Assembly (NCBI GenBank): GCA_937889645.1
Contig: CALBZE010000025.1
Location: 1 to 58,126 of the forward strand
Direction: 5' to 3'
Source: an uncultured bacterium
GTDB taxonomy: Bacteria > Gemmatimonadota > Gemmatimonadetes > Longimicrobiales > RSA9
Length of the DNA stretch: 58,126 bases
Part shown: one piece after another, positions 38,805 through 49,592 of the stretch
Layout: every line of letters begins with the position of its first letter
Position numbering within the stretch: the stretch's first letter is position 1
The notes under the pieces: generated by a model
The model's database searches: none
Seen by the model: the letters and a program-made list of their open reading frames with translations, nothing else
Told to the model about the DNA's origin: nothing
Made by a program: the position numbers and the translations under genes

Positions 38805-38830
38805 TCTGGATTTCGGTGCCTGGTCCGCGT
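38805..38830 (+). repeat. REP-like sequence, right of the transposase (inverted)
   Basis: TCGGTGCCTGGTCC matches the reverse complement of the left REP units perfectly over 14 bases, with four differences in the 24-base neighbourhood. It sits 36 bases after the transposase stop. Confidence 0.75.
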
Positions 38831-38840
38831 GCTCGCGTGC

Positions 38841-40145
38841 TCAGATGGAGATGGCTCCGACGAGCCGGATCATTGTCCCCCTATGGCTCGCATCGGTATC
38901 CGTCATATCGGACCGGATGACGTACGGTTCTCCGTCCTTCGTGATCCGACGCTGCCAGTGTTCGATGTCGATCCCCATGATGGGGAAGAGGCCCAGGAAT
39001 CCGGTTTCGCTCCGGTCGAAGCGGAGGCGGAGCGTGTGGTAAAAGTCCTGCCTCTCGTACGCCAGGGAATTGATCGACTTGTGATCGACCGGTGACCTGG
39101 CGGTCTGGTACTCGCCGACGACGCCGCGATAGCGGAGCCGCACGCCGCGCAGGGAGGGTACCCCGTACATGTCGAAATCGGCGTCCCAGATCGAGGTCCA
39201 CCGGTAGAAGTTGCCGACGACGCCGCCGACCTCGAGGTCGCGGGTGACGAGGAGATTGGCCTGGAGGCCGAAGGCCATGCGGAGATCGATCCACAGCTCG
39301 TACCCCTTGACCAGGGGCCTCAACACCTCGCTGGCGACCTCGGTCGGGTTCACGCGCTGCACCCCGATCCCGGTGTCCATGCGGATGTAGTCGCCGACCC
39401 GCAGCCGCCGTTTGTTGTAGTTGAAGTACTCGCCGGTGAAGAAACCGAGCAGCGAGCCGTACATTCCGAACTCGCCGCCGAGCAGCACCATCTCCTTTCC
39501 GGCTACCCCGGAGAAGTCGTGCTCGAACGTGCCGGCTGTCGTCGAGAGGAAGGCCTCCGCGAACCCGATGCGGAACCTTGAGTAGGGCGCCCGCATGGCG
39601 GCGGGGGGCGTGACCGGCTGGACGGCGCGGCGTGGGGTCGCCGGGATCGTGGGCCGCGCCGCGTCGGTCCGCGGGGTCCACGCATACCGGTGCTCGAGGA
39701 GCGCGCCTCGCTCGAGGTGTGCGCCCCGATCGAGAAGCGAGCCGCGCTCGAGGAGCGAGCTCCGATCGAGGAGCCAGTCCCGCTCGAGGTGCGGGCCGTG
39801 ATCGAGAAGCGAGCCCGGTTCGACGAACGAGCCCCGCTCCAGGAGCTGCGCCGTCGATGGAGCGGGCGTGCCCACGGTCGCCATGCAGGCGAACAGAGTG
39901 GGCGCGGCGACGGCGCGCACGACGTGCTTCCAGGTGGTGCTTCCCGGCGAAGGATAGGCCGGCGCCGTGCCGCGGCGGATGGACGCGGTGTTGCGGCGGA
40001 TCAACGCTATGCCGCGGTGGATCGCCGCCATGCCGCGGTGGATCGCCGCCATGCCGCGACGGGCCGGCGCCATGCCGCGGCGGACCGACGGCCCCACATG
40101 CGCGTTCTCGTTCAGTCGTTCCACGCTCGATTCTCCTCCCAGCAT
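38841..40145 (-). CDS. Outer-membrane protein with two internal tandem-repeat regions
   Basis: The 434-residue protein has an unusual N-terminus: a 42-residue region of 7-residue repeats (RRGMAAIH-like; DNA 39967-40092). A signal-like segment follows (AVAAPTLFACMATVGTPAPSTAQ), then about nine hexapeptide units (LLERGS, LLDRGA and similar; DNA 39690-39850). The C-terminal 260 residues are a beta-barrel-like domain (FRIGFAEAFLSTTAGTFEHDF, LRLRFDRSETGFLGLFPIMG) paralogous to the next gene. The ATG overlaps that gene's stop (TGATG). The functional start might be an internal GTG near 39930, just before the signal segment, because the first repeats precede it. Confidence 0.75.
   Translation of the reverse strand: MLGGESSVERLNENAHVGPSVRRGMAPARRGMAAIHRGMAAIHRGIALIRRNTASIRRGTAPAYPSPGSTTWKHVVRAVAAPTLFACMATVGTPAPSTAQLLERGSFVEPGSLLDHGPHLERDWLLDRSSLLERGSLLDRGAHLERGALLEHRYAWTPRTDAARPTIPATPRRAVQPVTPPAAMRAPYSRFRIGFAEAFLSTTAGTFEHDFSGVAGKEMVLLGGEFGMYGSLLGFFTGEYFNYNKRRLRVGDYIRMDTGIGVQRVNPTEVASEVLRPLVKGYELWIDLRMAFGLQANLLVTRDLEVGGVVGNFYRWTSIWDADFDMYGVPSLRGVRLRYRGVVGEYQTARSPVDHKSINSLAYERQDFYHTLRLRFDRSETGFLGLFPIMGIDIEHWQRRITKDGEPYVIRSDMTDTDASHRGTMIRLVGAISI
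39690..39850. repeat. 18-bp tandem repeat within the outer-membrane protein gene
   Basis: About nine imperfect 18-bp units based on CTCGAGGAGCGAGC encode hexapeptides right after the predicted signal-peptide cleavage site. Unit number may vary by slippage without a frameshift. Confidence 0.8.
39967..40092. repeat. 21-bp tandem repeat within the outer-membrane protein gene
   Basis: Six 21-bp units based on ATGCCGCGGTGGATCGCCGCC encode 7-residue repeats before the signal-like segment. Two adjacent units are identical. Confidence 0.85.
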
Positions 40146-40954
40146 CAGAACTGGGCGCCCATGAACACGGTGATCGACGTCGCCGATCGGTTGGTCATCC
40201 GCTCCCTCAGGTCGGAGGGTTCGTCCCTGTAGACCCTGAAGTCGTAGCGTTCGAAGCCGAAGCCGACGTGAAACGCGCTGCGGGGCCGCATGCGCCGGAT
40301 TTGGAAGCTCCGGTAGATGTCACGGTGGGAGAATCGATCTTCAGAGTCGACGAAGTGCTGGATGTGCCAGTCGGAGATCGGGGTCGCTCCGTAATGGACC
40401 TCGGCGATCAGGTTGTGGAGACGGATCTGGCCGGTCCAGATCGTCGGGGTGCCGGTGTCGCGGAAGACGTTGCCGACGTCGAAGGGGATCTCGTCCTTCC
40501 ATGTGCCCTTGGCGACGATGGCGCCGACCTCGAGCGCCTCGTTCACGAGATAGGTCGCGTGTATCCCAAAACTGTACGTGAACAGGCCCATGATGCTGCC
40601 GCCTTCGTAAAAGCGGGGTTCGTTGGGCGGCAGATCGTGCTGCTTCTCGCTCTTCCAGCCGATATCCGCGTCGGCCCTGATGTAGTCGGTGATTCGGAGC
40701 CGCTTCTCCCTGGGACGCAAGAGGTGGAGGAACGAGAACTGCGCCCCGAGCGCCATCGAGCCCATGGAGGCGGTGCGGGTGTCGTAGCCGTTGTATTCGC
40801 GTCGCCCCCAGGCGGCCCTGCCCCCGAAGTCGAAGCCGATGCGGCCGATGCGGGTTTGGTTCGGATCCCATCCCTGGGCATGGAGCGGGGTGGCCGGGGA
40901 GGCTGCCGTCGCGAGCGCGAGGAGCCCCAGGAGGAGTACCAGACGACGCCACAT
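40145..40954 (-). CDS. Outer-membrane beta-barrel-like protein (paralogue of neighbour)
   Basis: The 269-residue protein has a signal peptide LVLLLGLLALATAASPATPLHAQ and a body of amphipathic beta strands (RIGFDFGGRAAWGRREYNGYDTRT, ALGAQFSFLHLL, FHVGFGFERYDFRVYRDE) ending in Phe (VFMGAQF), a usual barrel end. It resembles the C-terminal domain of the next gene (FLHLLRPREKRLRITDYIRADADIG against GFFTGEYFNYNKRRLRVGDYIRMDTGIG). The two are therefore a tandem duplication, coupled by TGATG. Function unknown. Confidence 0.8.
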   Translation of the reverse strand: MWRRLVLLLGLLALATAASPATPLHAQGWDPNQTRIGRIGFDFGGRAAWGRREYNGYDTRTASMGSMALGAQFSFLHLLRPREKRLRITDYIRADADIGWKSEKQHDLPPNEPRFYEGGSIMGLFTYSFGIHATYLVNEALEVGAIVAKGTWKDEIPFDVGNVFRDTGTPTIWTGQIRLHNLIAEVHYGATPISDWHIQHFVDSEDRFSHRDIYRSFQIRRMRPRSAFHVGFGFERYDFRVYRDEPSDLRERMTNRSATSITVFMGAQF

Positions 40955-41508
40955 ATTCGGTTCTCGGTGGAGTGAAATCGCCGGCCCGGGAGATCACCCG
41001 GGCGTGCTCCGGAAACTGTATCTCGGATGCCGCGACCGGCGCGGAGGGTTGTCCGGTCCGGTCGCTTGCCGATCGACGCCGCGGCCGCGCGTAGATCTCG
41101 ATCGCCGCGCGGGCCCGGTCTTCGTGCGCCCTCATCGAGAGGAAGGCGAGACGTCGGAAGACGCGGCCCCCGATGTGGGTGCTCGGAGGGAGGAAGAGCC
41201 GGCTGGCGTGGATCCGCCCCAGGAACTCGACCTGCGTGGCGTCGCCTGCGCCTTCGAAGTCGGGGCGCCAATGTACACGGGTACGGTTCCCGGGACAAGC
41301 CGAAGCGCCCGCCGGCGTACAGGCGCTCGACGGGCGCGTTGGGCTCGGCGGCCGCGTTGGGCTCAGCGGCCGTTCCGGGCTCGGCGGCACGGGCCGCCGG
41401 CGCGGGCCGCCGGCGCGGGCTCGGCGGCGCGGGCTCGGCGGCGCGGGCCCGGCGGGCGGCGAAGCCTCGACGGGCGCTCCAGGCTCGGCGGGCGCGCCGC
41501 CCGGCCGA
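40955..41508. other. Intergenic region with GGGCTCGGCGG-type repeats
   Basis: The 554-base gap lies between the outer-membrane protein pair and lon, all minus strand. No gene seen; open frames lack ribosome sites. Roughly 41340-41500 is a degenerate repeat of GGGCTCGGCGGC/GGGCCGCCGGCG, in the 3' untranslated region of lon. Confidence 0.5.
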
Positions 41509-44166
<2,658 letters not shown>

Positions 44167-44229
44167 ACAACTCACCTCTGGGTCGGAGACCGACGGCCCG
44201 GCAGGCCGCCGCAAGGCGATACCCCGCAA

Positions 44230-44615
44230 GGCATTCTACGGGCCACGCGCGGTCACTCGCGCACAACTCGTTGGCCTGTCGTGGGTTAGCCTCGTTTCAA
44301 CGATGATTGGAATATAACCGAATTGGTGTCAGAAAGGCAGGGGTGGCCGGGTTTGGCAGGGCGGCGCGAGCCGGGACGCCGGACGTGGGTCCGCCTCGAC
44401 TACGGTCCGGCGTCCCCGTGCTCCGTATCTCGCGGTTCCCCCCGCCACTACCCTTCTCGTCACGACCCGCGGCTAGGACGGCATTGCGGAACCGGCGTAG
44501 GGCGCATTAAGGTTAGTCCGTTATTCGACGCTCCCGGCTCGATCGTGCGGTGGTCGGTAGGCGCGGGGGCACGAGTGCATCGTCCGAGAACCCAATGGAC
44601 TCGATGAGGTCCAGC
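44230..44615. other. Divergent intergenic region upstream of lon and the radical SAM locus
   Basis: This gap of about 390 bases must hold promoters for lon (minus) and the 44616 operon (plus). An AT-rich patch, AATATAACCG at 44311-44320 (TATATT on the minus strand), stands out and could be the lon -10. The plus-strand stretch GCATTAAGGTTAGTCCGTTATTCG (44504-44527) is also AT-rich. I cannot settle either promoter. Confidence 0.4.
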
Positions 44616-44804
44616 ATGCGACGAGAGGGAGCCGTCCCCGCCGGAGCACCGTACGCAACCGTCGTCGCGCGTGCCGAGGGCGAGACGCGCCGCCCGTGGA
44701 GCCGGCCGGCGATCGAGCCTTTGCCTCCCCTGAGCGCGTTGACCATGGAATCGATCCCGGGTTCGGGTATCATCGGAGACGGCGGCGCAAGCACGGTCTT
44801 CTAG
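44616..44804 (+). CDS. Candidate precursor peptide for the adjacent radical SAM enzyme
   Basis: The predicted peptide has 62 residues (MRREGAVPAGAPYATVVARA at the start). Its C-terminus contains PLPPLSALTMESIPGSGIIG and ends DGGASTVF, with no cysteine. The reading frame ends 15 bases before the radical SAM gene, which is the usual precursor-maturase order. GAGGT lies seven bases before this ATG; in-frame ATGs at 44595 and 44604 are alternatives. The peptide has no recognised family. An opposing minus-strand open frame covers the same bases, so coding status is uncertain. A modified-peptide role is inference from position only. Confidence 0.5.
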   Translation: MRREGAVPAGAPYATVVARAEGETRRPWSRPAIEPLPPLSALTMESIPGSGIIGDGGASTVF

Positions 44805-44819
44805 TCGCGCCGGGGCCCG

Positions 44820-45965
44820 ATGCTCCTCGGTTTCGCCATCACACAACACTGCAACCTCCGGTGTCCCCACTGCATCCGCGACGACGTGGAGACCGTGCGG
44901 GAGCTGGAGCCGGAGCTGGTCGGCCGGATCCTCGACGACGCGTTGTCGTTGTGGGGCGAGGTCACGGTCAGCCTGACGGGTGGCGAGCCGCTGATCCACC
45001 GGCGGTTCACCGAGATCGTCGAGACGATCGCGTCGCGCGGCGTGCCGTACCGGTTCGTCACGAACGGCTGGCACCTGAAGCGGGTCGTGCCGTTGCTGCG
45101 GCGCTTCCCGCCGCAATCGGTGCGCCTCTCGCTCTCGGGCGCGGACGAGGCGGTCCACGACGCCGAGCGAGGGCGCGGGAGCTTTCGGCGGGTGCTGCTG
45201 GGCGTGGGCATTCTGACGCACCTGGGAATCCCGTCGGCGCTGTCGATCGTCGTCGACCGGCGGGACCGTCACCAGCTCCGCGACGCCGTCGAGCTGGCCG
45301 AAGCGCTCGGCTGCATGGCGGTCCACTTCATCCTGCCGCAGCCGGTGACCGGAAGCCTGGAACGGGGCACCGACCTGGATCCGGCGGAGTGGTGGGACGT
45401 CGCCCGGGAGGTCCGGGCGATGGCGGCCGAGCCGGGGCGCCGGACGCGGATCCAGCTCGACTACGGCGCGCCGTTCGAGGGCGAGGAGCCGCTGTGCGAC
45501 ACCTACGGGGTGAGGCGCGTCTACGTCGATTCCCGCGCCCGCCTCTCCACGTGCTGCCAGCTCTCGGACTACGGATTCAACGAGAACGACGTCGTCGCGG
45601 ACCTCAGGCGCGTCTCACTGCGGGAGGCGTGGCCGAAGTACCTGGAGCGGCTCGAGGCGCAACGCGTGGCGAGCGCCCGCCCCGCCGACGGCGGCGATGA
45701 ATTCGATACCTTCCCATGCATCCGGTGCGTGCGGGTGACGGGGAAGATGGAATGGGCGCGAGCCTACCCCCACTCGCCCTGGTCGGGCGCGGCGGTCGGC
45801 TCGTCCCGTGGACGCACCACATGGCTCGCCATTGCCCCGCGAGCCATCGGCAGTAGCGATGTTGTTGTAGCATCGGGCAGCGCGCACCGCGCCCGTCATG
45901 ATCGAAGCGCTGTCCGAAGCGACCATTCGGGCAGCGTTCCGTGCACGTCATCGTCAACCGAGTGA
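44820..45965 (+). CDS. Radical SAM protein with SPASM-like C-terminal cysteines
   Basis: The 381-residue enzyme has CNLRCPHC (Cys11, Cys15, Cys18) for the iron-sulfur cluster that cleaves S-adenosylmethionine, and LTGGEPL near residue 54. C-terminal cysteines at 226, 245, 246, 300 and 303 (CDTYG, STCCQ, PCIRC) resemble a reduced SPASM/twitch auxiliary-cluster domain, as in peptide-modifying enzymes. The last 50 or so residues after EWARAYPHSPW are low-complexity and may be unimportant. There is a weak ribosome site (GGGGCCCG), which suggests coupling to the upstream short ORF. No PqqD-type recognition protein is nearby. The beta-helix protein gene begins eight bases after the stop. Confidence 0.88.
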   Translation: MLLGFAITQHCNLRCPHCIRDDVETVRELEPELVGRILDDALSLWGEVTVSLTGGEPLIHRRFTEIVETIASRGVPYRFVTNGWHLKRVVPLLRRFPPQSVRLSLSGADEAVHDAERGRGSFRRVLLGVGILTHLGIPSALSIVVDRRDRHQLRDAVELAEALGCMAVHFILPQPVTGSLERGTDLDPAEWWDVAREVRAMAAEPGRRTRIQLDYGAPFEGEEPLCDTYGVRRVYVDSRARLSTCCQLSDYGFNENDVVADLRRVSLREAWPKYLERLEAQRVASARPADGGDEFDTFPCIRCVRVTGKMEWARAYPHSPWSGAAVGSSRGRTTWLAIAPRAIGSSDVVVASGSAHRARHDRSAVRSDHSGSVPCTSSSTE

Positions 45966-45973
45966 GGCGACTC

Positions 45974-48900
45974 ATGAACCAGGCTCGCCCCGGACGCACC
46001 ACGGCACCGTGGTCCTCTGGTGGTCTGCTCATCCCGCTCCTCATCGCAGGCGCCCTCGTCTTTGCCAGCTGCAGCGGCGAGCGCGGCGCGGACCCTCTCG
46101 CTCCCGAACCGGACGTGGACATGCGAACCGTCGCGCTGGAGTGCACGGCGCACGTGACGCGCGGCACGCTCGAATGCGCAGCACCCGCCGGCCAGCTTCC
46201 CGCCGGCGCGCGCGGCGCGCTCACGCTGGGTGGGCAGGGGATCAACGTGCTGCTCACCTCGAGCAACGTCTGCTTCGAGGCGCAGTGCGATCCGGCCGCT
46301 CCCGCGGGGATCTTCCAGGCCGATGTGACGGTGAAAAACCTGATCGGCCAGGCGCTCGGGACGGTGGATGGCGAGACCGTGCACGAAGATGGCGTTCGGG
46401 TCTTCTTCCACTCGGGCCCGGTCGTGACGTCCACCACGGACGGGCAGGGCGGAAGCGTCGTCGTCCACAACGCGGACGGGGTGGGGCTCTTCACCGCCTC
46501 GGACCAGCCCTACTTCCAGTACGACGAGCTGCTGGGGCCGGGCGAGACGAGCGCGGCGAAGACGTGGCAGTGGCTGCTCTCGCCGAACGTGCGGTCGTTC
46601 CAGTTCGGCGTCTTGGTCTCGGCCGAGGTGCGGTATCCGGAAGGGTGGATCGACATCACACCCGCCGTGGATACGATCGTCGTGGGGGCTCCGGAAGGGG
46701 ATGGGACGCTGCAGCTCGCGGCGGTGGTGCGCGACCGGCTCGGCGCGGTGCTGGCGGAGGAGGAGGTGAGCTGGACGAGCAGCGACGAGGCGAAGGCGAC
46801 GGTGGACGAGACGGGGCTGGTCACGGCCGCGGGCGACACCGGGTTGGTCACGATCACGGCGACCTCAGGTCCCCGCACGGGCACGGCGCAGATCTACGTG
46901 GCCGCCTATGTCCCGGCGCTCGGGGCAGAGGACGACGCCTTCCCGATCGCGGTGCTCGGCAACGTGTCGATCTCTTCGGATGCAAGCGGATTCAAAGTAA
47001 CCTCGAACGACCAGGTCCCGCCGGGCGCTACGATCACGTTCGTCGGCTGGAACGGCGTGGCCGGCAAGACGCAGCAGGGCGGCGATGTGTCGATGACGAC
47101 CTCGGGCACAGGGATGGGTGATTTCACCTACAACCCGCCGGCCGGCTACGAGGGGACCGATTCCTTCATCTACGTACTGAGCGACGGCGTGCAAGCGGAC
47201 ACCGCCACCGTGACCGTGACGGTCGCCGGGATGATCTGGTTCATCGACAACACCGCGTCGGCGTGCACGAGCGTGGCGAACGGGTGCGGCAGGCTCTCGA
47301 ACCCGTTCAGTTCGCTGGATGCGTTCCGGGCGGTGAACGACAACGTGGGGAACAACCCCGGCGATGGCGACGTCATCTTCCTCTACGAGAGCGGCACGAA
47401 CTACACGCTGTCCTCTCCGCTCACCCTGCGTCCGGGGCAGAAGCTGATCGGGCAGGACGCGACGGAGTCGCTCGAGCAGATCCTCGGCATCACGGCGCCC
47501 GTGGGGAGCGCGCCGCTGCCGGCGATGAATGCGGCGAACGGCACGCGCGCCCGGATCGGAGGCGGCTCGGGCGGGATCGTCCTCGGCACGAACAACACCC
47601 TGCGCGGGCTCACGGTGATCACCACCGGCGGGACCGGGATCCAGGGGAACGGGTTCGGGACGCTCACCCTCGGCAGCGACGCCGAGGTCAACTCGACGAA
47701 CGGACCCGCGATCAGCCTCTCCAACGGGCAGATCTCCGGCGCGTTCCGCTCGGTGAGCGCGAGCGGCGGCGCGAACGGGATCGTTCTCTCGAACACGACG
47801 GGCACGTTCGAGGTGACGGGGACGGGGACGGCCGGCTCCGGCGGGACGATCCAGAACACCGCGGGCGATGGGATCTCGCTCTCGAACACCGGCCCGGTCT
47901 CGCTCTCGTGGATGATGATCCAGGGGAGCGGCGGGAACGGGATCCGTGGCGACGCGGTGACCGGCTTCCACCTGCGTCGGAGCACGCTGGAGAACAACGG
48001 CGACGCGGCCGACGAGCACGGGATCCGGTTCACGTCGCTGACCGGGACGGCGCGGATCGACACGGTGCAGATTCGCGGGTCGTACAACGACGAGGTCTAC
48101 ATCGCCAACTCCAGCGGCACGCTCGACCTCTACATGTACGGCAACGACATCTCGGAAACCGAGATGTCGCCCAGGGACGGCGGCGTGCGGATCCGGCCGA
48201 GCGGGAGTGCGGTGATCAACGTTACCCTCGTCGGGAACACGATCGGGAACCACACCTCCTTCGGCCTCTCCTACGTGGCGGAGGGGACCGCGGGGGGCAC
48301 GGTGCGGGTGGAGAACAACACCTTCGGCGCCACCAACAACAGGGGGATCCACGTCGTCGCCGGTGAGGCCACCACCTGGCAAGGGACCCTCGACTTCGAC
48401 GTGAAGGACAACACGGTCACGGGTTCTCAGTACTCGATCGTGGTCGGTGCGTGGGAATCCGGCCCCAACGGGAAGGCCACGGGGTACGTGCGGGGGAACA
48501 CCGTCGGGACGCCGGGAGTCCCGCGGTCGTGCGGGTACAACGGGATCACGGCGAACGGGAACGGGGCCGGAAACCACCGCACGGCCATCACGGACAACGT
48601 AGTGCACGAGTGCCGCTCGTGGGGGCTCAACGTGCAGGCCATCAGCAACGGCCCCGGCCGCCACGACGCCGTCGTTCAGGCGAACACGGTCACGATGTCG
48701 CAGGATTCTGACTCGGACGTGCTCTGGCCGGAGTCGTTCTTCGCCACCGTGCTGAACAGCACGTTGTGCCTCGTGGCCGGGCATCCGACGCAGGGTTCGC
48801 TCAAGAACTCGCTCGACCACCGTTTGGACAAGGGGTTCACCGACGACCTCGTCGTCGGGCGCACCGGCAATACGTTGCTGATCCTGGAGGGGTACACGGG

Positions 48901-49036
48901 GGGCAACGACGACGGGGCCATCGCGTCGTTCCTGTCGAACAGCAACACGTACCAGGGGGGCGGTCCGGCGCAGGTGTTCCTCGACACCGCTACGGGTATC
49001 CACACCGTCACGGGCGGCACCTGCTACCGGCCCTGA
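45974..49036 (+). CDS. Secreted Ig-like/beta-helix repeat lipoprotein
   Basis: The 1020-residue protein has a signal ending GALVFASC (lipobox Cys33), so it is an envelope lipoprotein. In order: an N-terminal domain with several cysteines (to about 230), a bacterial Ig-like domain (residues 235-315: VSWTSSDEAKATVDETGLVT), and a cadherin-like/tandem-95-type domain (330-425: FTYNPPAGYEGTDSFIYVLSDG). A right-handed beta-helix follows from about 440 to 900 (repeats such as RGLTVITTGGTGIQGNG, NTGPVSLSWMMIQGSGGNGIRGD, TFGATNNRGIHVV), then a C-terminal cap. It is likely an adhesin or a glycan/matrix-interacting protein. ATG at 45974 has TGAGGCGACTC; the GTG at 45941 is less likely. It is in line with the tail-collar genes 30 bases downstream. 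Confidence 0.85.
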   Translation: MNQARPGRTTAPWSSGGLLIPLLIAGALVFASCSGERGADPLAPEPDVDMRTVALECTAHVTRGTLECAAPAGQLPAGARGALTLGGQGINVLLTSSNVCFEAQCDPAAPAGIFQADVTVKNLIGQALGTVDGETVHEDGVRVFFHSGPVVTSTTDGQGGSVVVHNADGVGLFTASDQPYFQYDELLGPGETSAAKTWQWLLSPNVRSFQFGVLVSAEVRYPEGWIDITPAVDTIVVGAPEGDGTLQLAAVVRDRLGAVLAEEEVSWTSSDEAKATVDETGLVTAAGDTGLVTITATSGPRTGTAQIYVAAYVPALGAEDDAFPIAVLGNVSISSDASGFKVTSNDQVPPGATITFVGWNGVAGKTQQGGDVSMTTSGTGMGDFTYNPPAGYEGTDSFIYVLSDGVQADTATVTVTVAGMIWFIDNTASACTSVANGCGRLSNPFSSLDAFRAVNDNVGNNPGDGDVIFLYESGTNYTLSSPLTLRPGQKLIGQDATESLEQILGITAPVGSAPLPAMNAANGTRARIGGGSGGIVLGTNNTLRGLTVITTGGTGIQGNGFGTLTLGSDAEVNSTNGPAISLSNGQISGAFRSVSASGGANGIVLSNTTGTFEVTGTGTAGSGGTIQNTAGDGISLSNTGPVSLSWMMIQGSGGNGIRGDAVTGFHLRRSTLENNGDAADEHGIRFTSLTGTARIDTVQIRGSYNDEVYIANSSGTLDLYMYGNDISETEMSPRDGGVRIRPSGSAVINVTLVGNTIGNHTSFGLSYVAEGTAGGTVRVENNTFGATNNRGIHVVAGEATTWQGTLDFDVKDNTVTGSQYSIVVGAWESGPNGKATGYVRGNTVGTPGVPRSCGYNGITANGNGAGNHRTAITDNVVHECRSWGLNVQAISNGPGRHDAVVQANTVTMSQDSDSDVLWPESFFATVLNSTLCLVAGHPTQGSLKNSLDHRLDKGFTDDLVVGRTGNTLLILEGYTGGNDDGAIASFLSNSNTYQGGGPAQVFLDTATGIHTVTGGTCYRP

Positions 49037-49065
49037 ACCGACCACCCGTTCCAAAGGAGAGGACG

Positions 49066-49581
49066 ATGGCGGAGCCGTTCCTCGGAGAGATCAAGCTGTT
49101 CCCGTACACGTTCGCGCCGCGCGGGTGGGCGGACTGCGATGGGCAGTCGCTGTCCATCGCCCAGAACCAGGCGCTCTACTCGCTCCTGGGCACCCGGTAC
49201 GGCGGAGACGGGCAGACCACCTTCAACCTCCCGGACCTGCGAGGCCGCGTCGCGGTCCATAGGGGGAGCGGGCATGCGGTGGGGGCGTCGGGCGGCATGG
49301 CCCAGGTCACGCTGACGCTGGCGAACATGCCGGGCGAGCACGGCCACGAGATCCTCGCGACGACGGAGCAAGCGACCGTACCCTCTCCGGCGGGTGCGGT
49401 CCTCGCCAGGCTGGAGCATCCCGCGTACATCAGCGTGACGGCCAAGACCCAACCGACGACGTTGAGCGCGGCCGCCGTCGGCGCGGGCGAGCCCGCGAGC
49501 CAGCCGCACGAGAACCGCCAGCCCTACACGGTGCTGCGGTACTGCATCGCGCTGCAGGGGCTCTACCCATCCCGCGACTAG
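49066..49581 (+). CDS. Phage tail collar domain protein 1 (MdpB-like)
   Basis: The 171-residue protein is a stand-alone tail-collar (MdpB type) protein. It shows the N-terminal FLGEIKLFPYTFAPRGWADCDGQSLSIAQNQALYSLLGTRYGGDGQTTFNLPDLRGR pattern and C-terminal QPHENRQPYTVLRYCIALQGLYPSRD. Such proteins resemble phage fibre collars and are also found as single secreted or surface proteins in bacteria. AAAGGAGAGGACG precedes ATG. First of three homologous genes. It has no signal peptide, so its location is unclear. Confidence 0.9.
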   Translation: MAEPFLGEIKLFPYTFAPRGWADCDGQSLSIAQNQALYSLLGTRYGGDGQTTFNLPDLRGRVAVHRGSGHAVGASGGMAQVTLTLANMPGEHGHEILATTEQATVPSPAGAVLARLEHPAYISVTAKTQPTTLSAAAVGAGEPASQPHENRQPYTVLRYCIALQGLYPSRD

Positions 49582-49592
49582 GAGGGGGACCG

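Larger units (their letters stand above)
37669..38830 (+). mobile_element. REP-associated transposase unit flanked by inverted REP-like sequences
   Basis: A Y1 (HUH) transposase gene lies between a left tandem REP pair (37669-37724) and a right inverted copy (38805-38830), matching at about 20 of 24 bases. This is the arrangement known for RAYT loci, in which the enzyme works on short palindromic REP sequences. No target-site duplication is visible. Confidence 0.7.

Noticed and set aside
44513..44794. Minus-strand open frame of 93 codons opposite the candidate precursor peptide
   Set aside because: Starts at GTG without a ribosome site and is not next to a co-directional gene. It stays a possible alternative and is the main reason for my moderate confidence in the plus-strand peptide.
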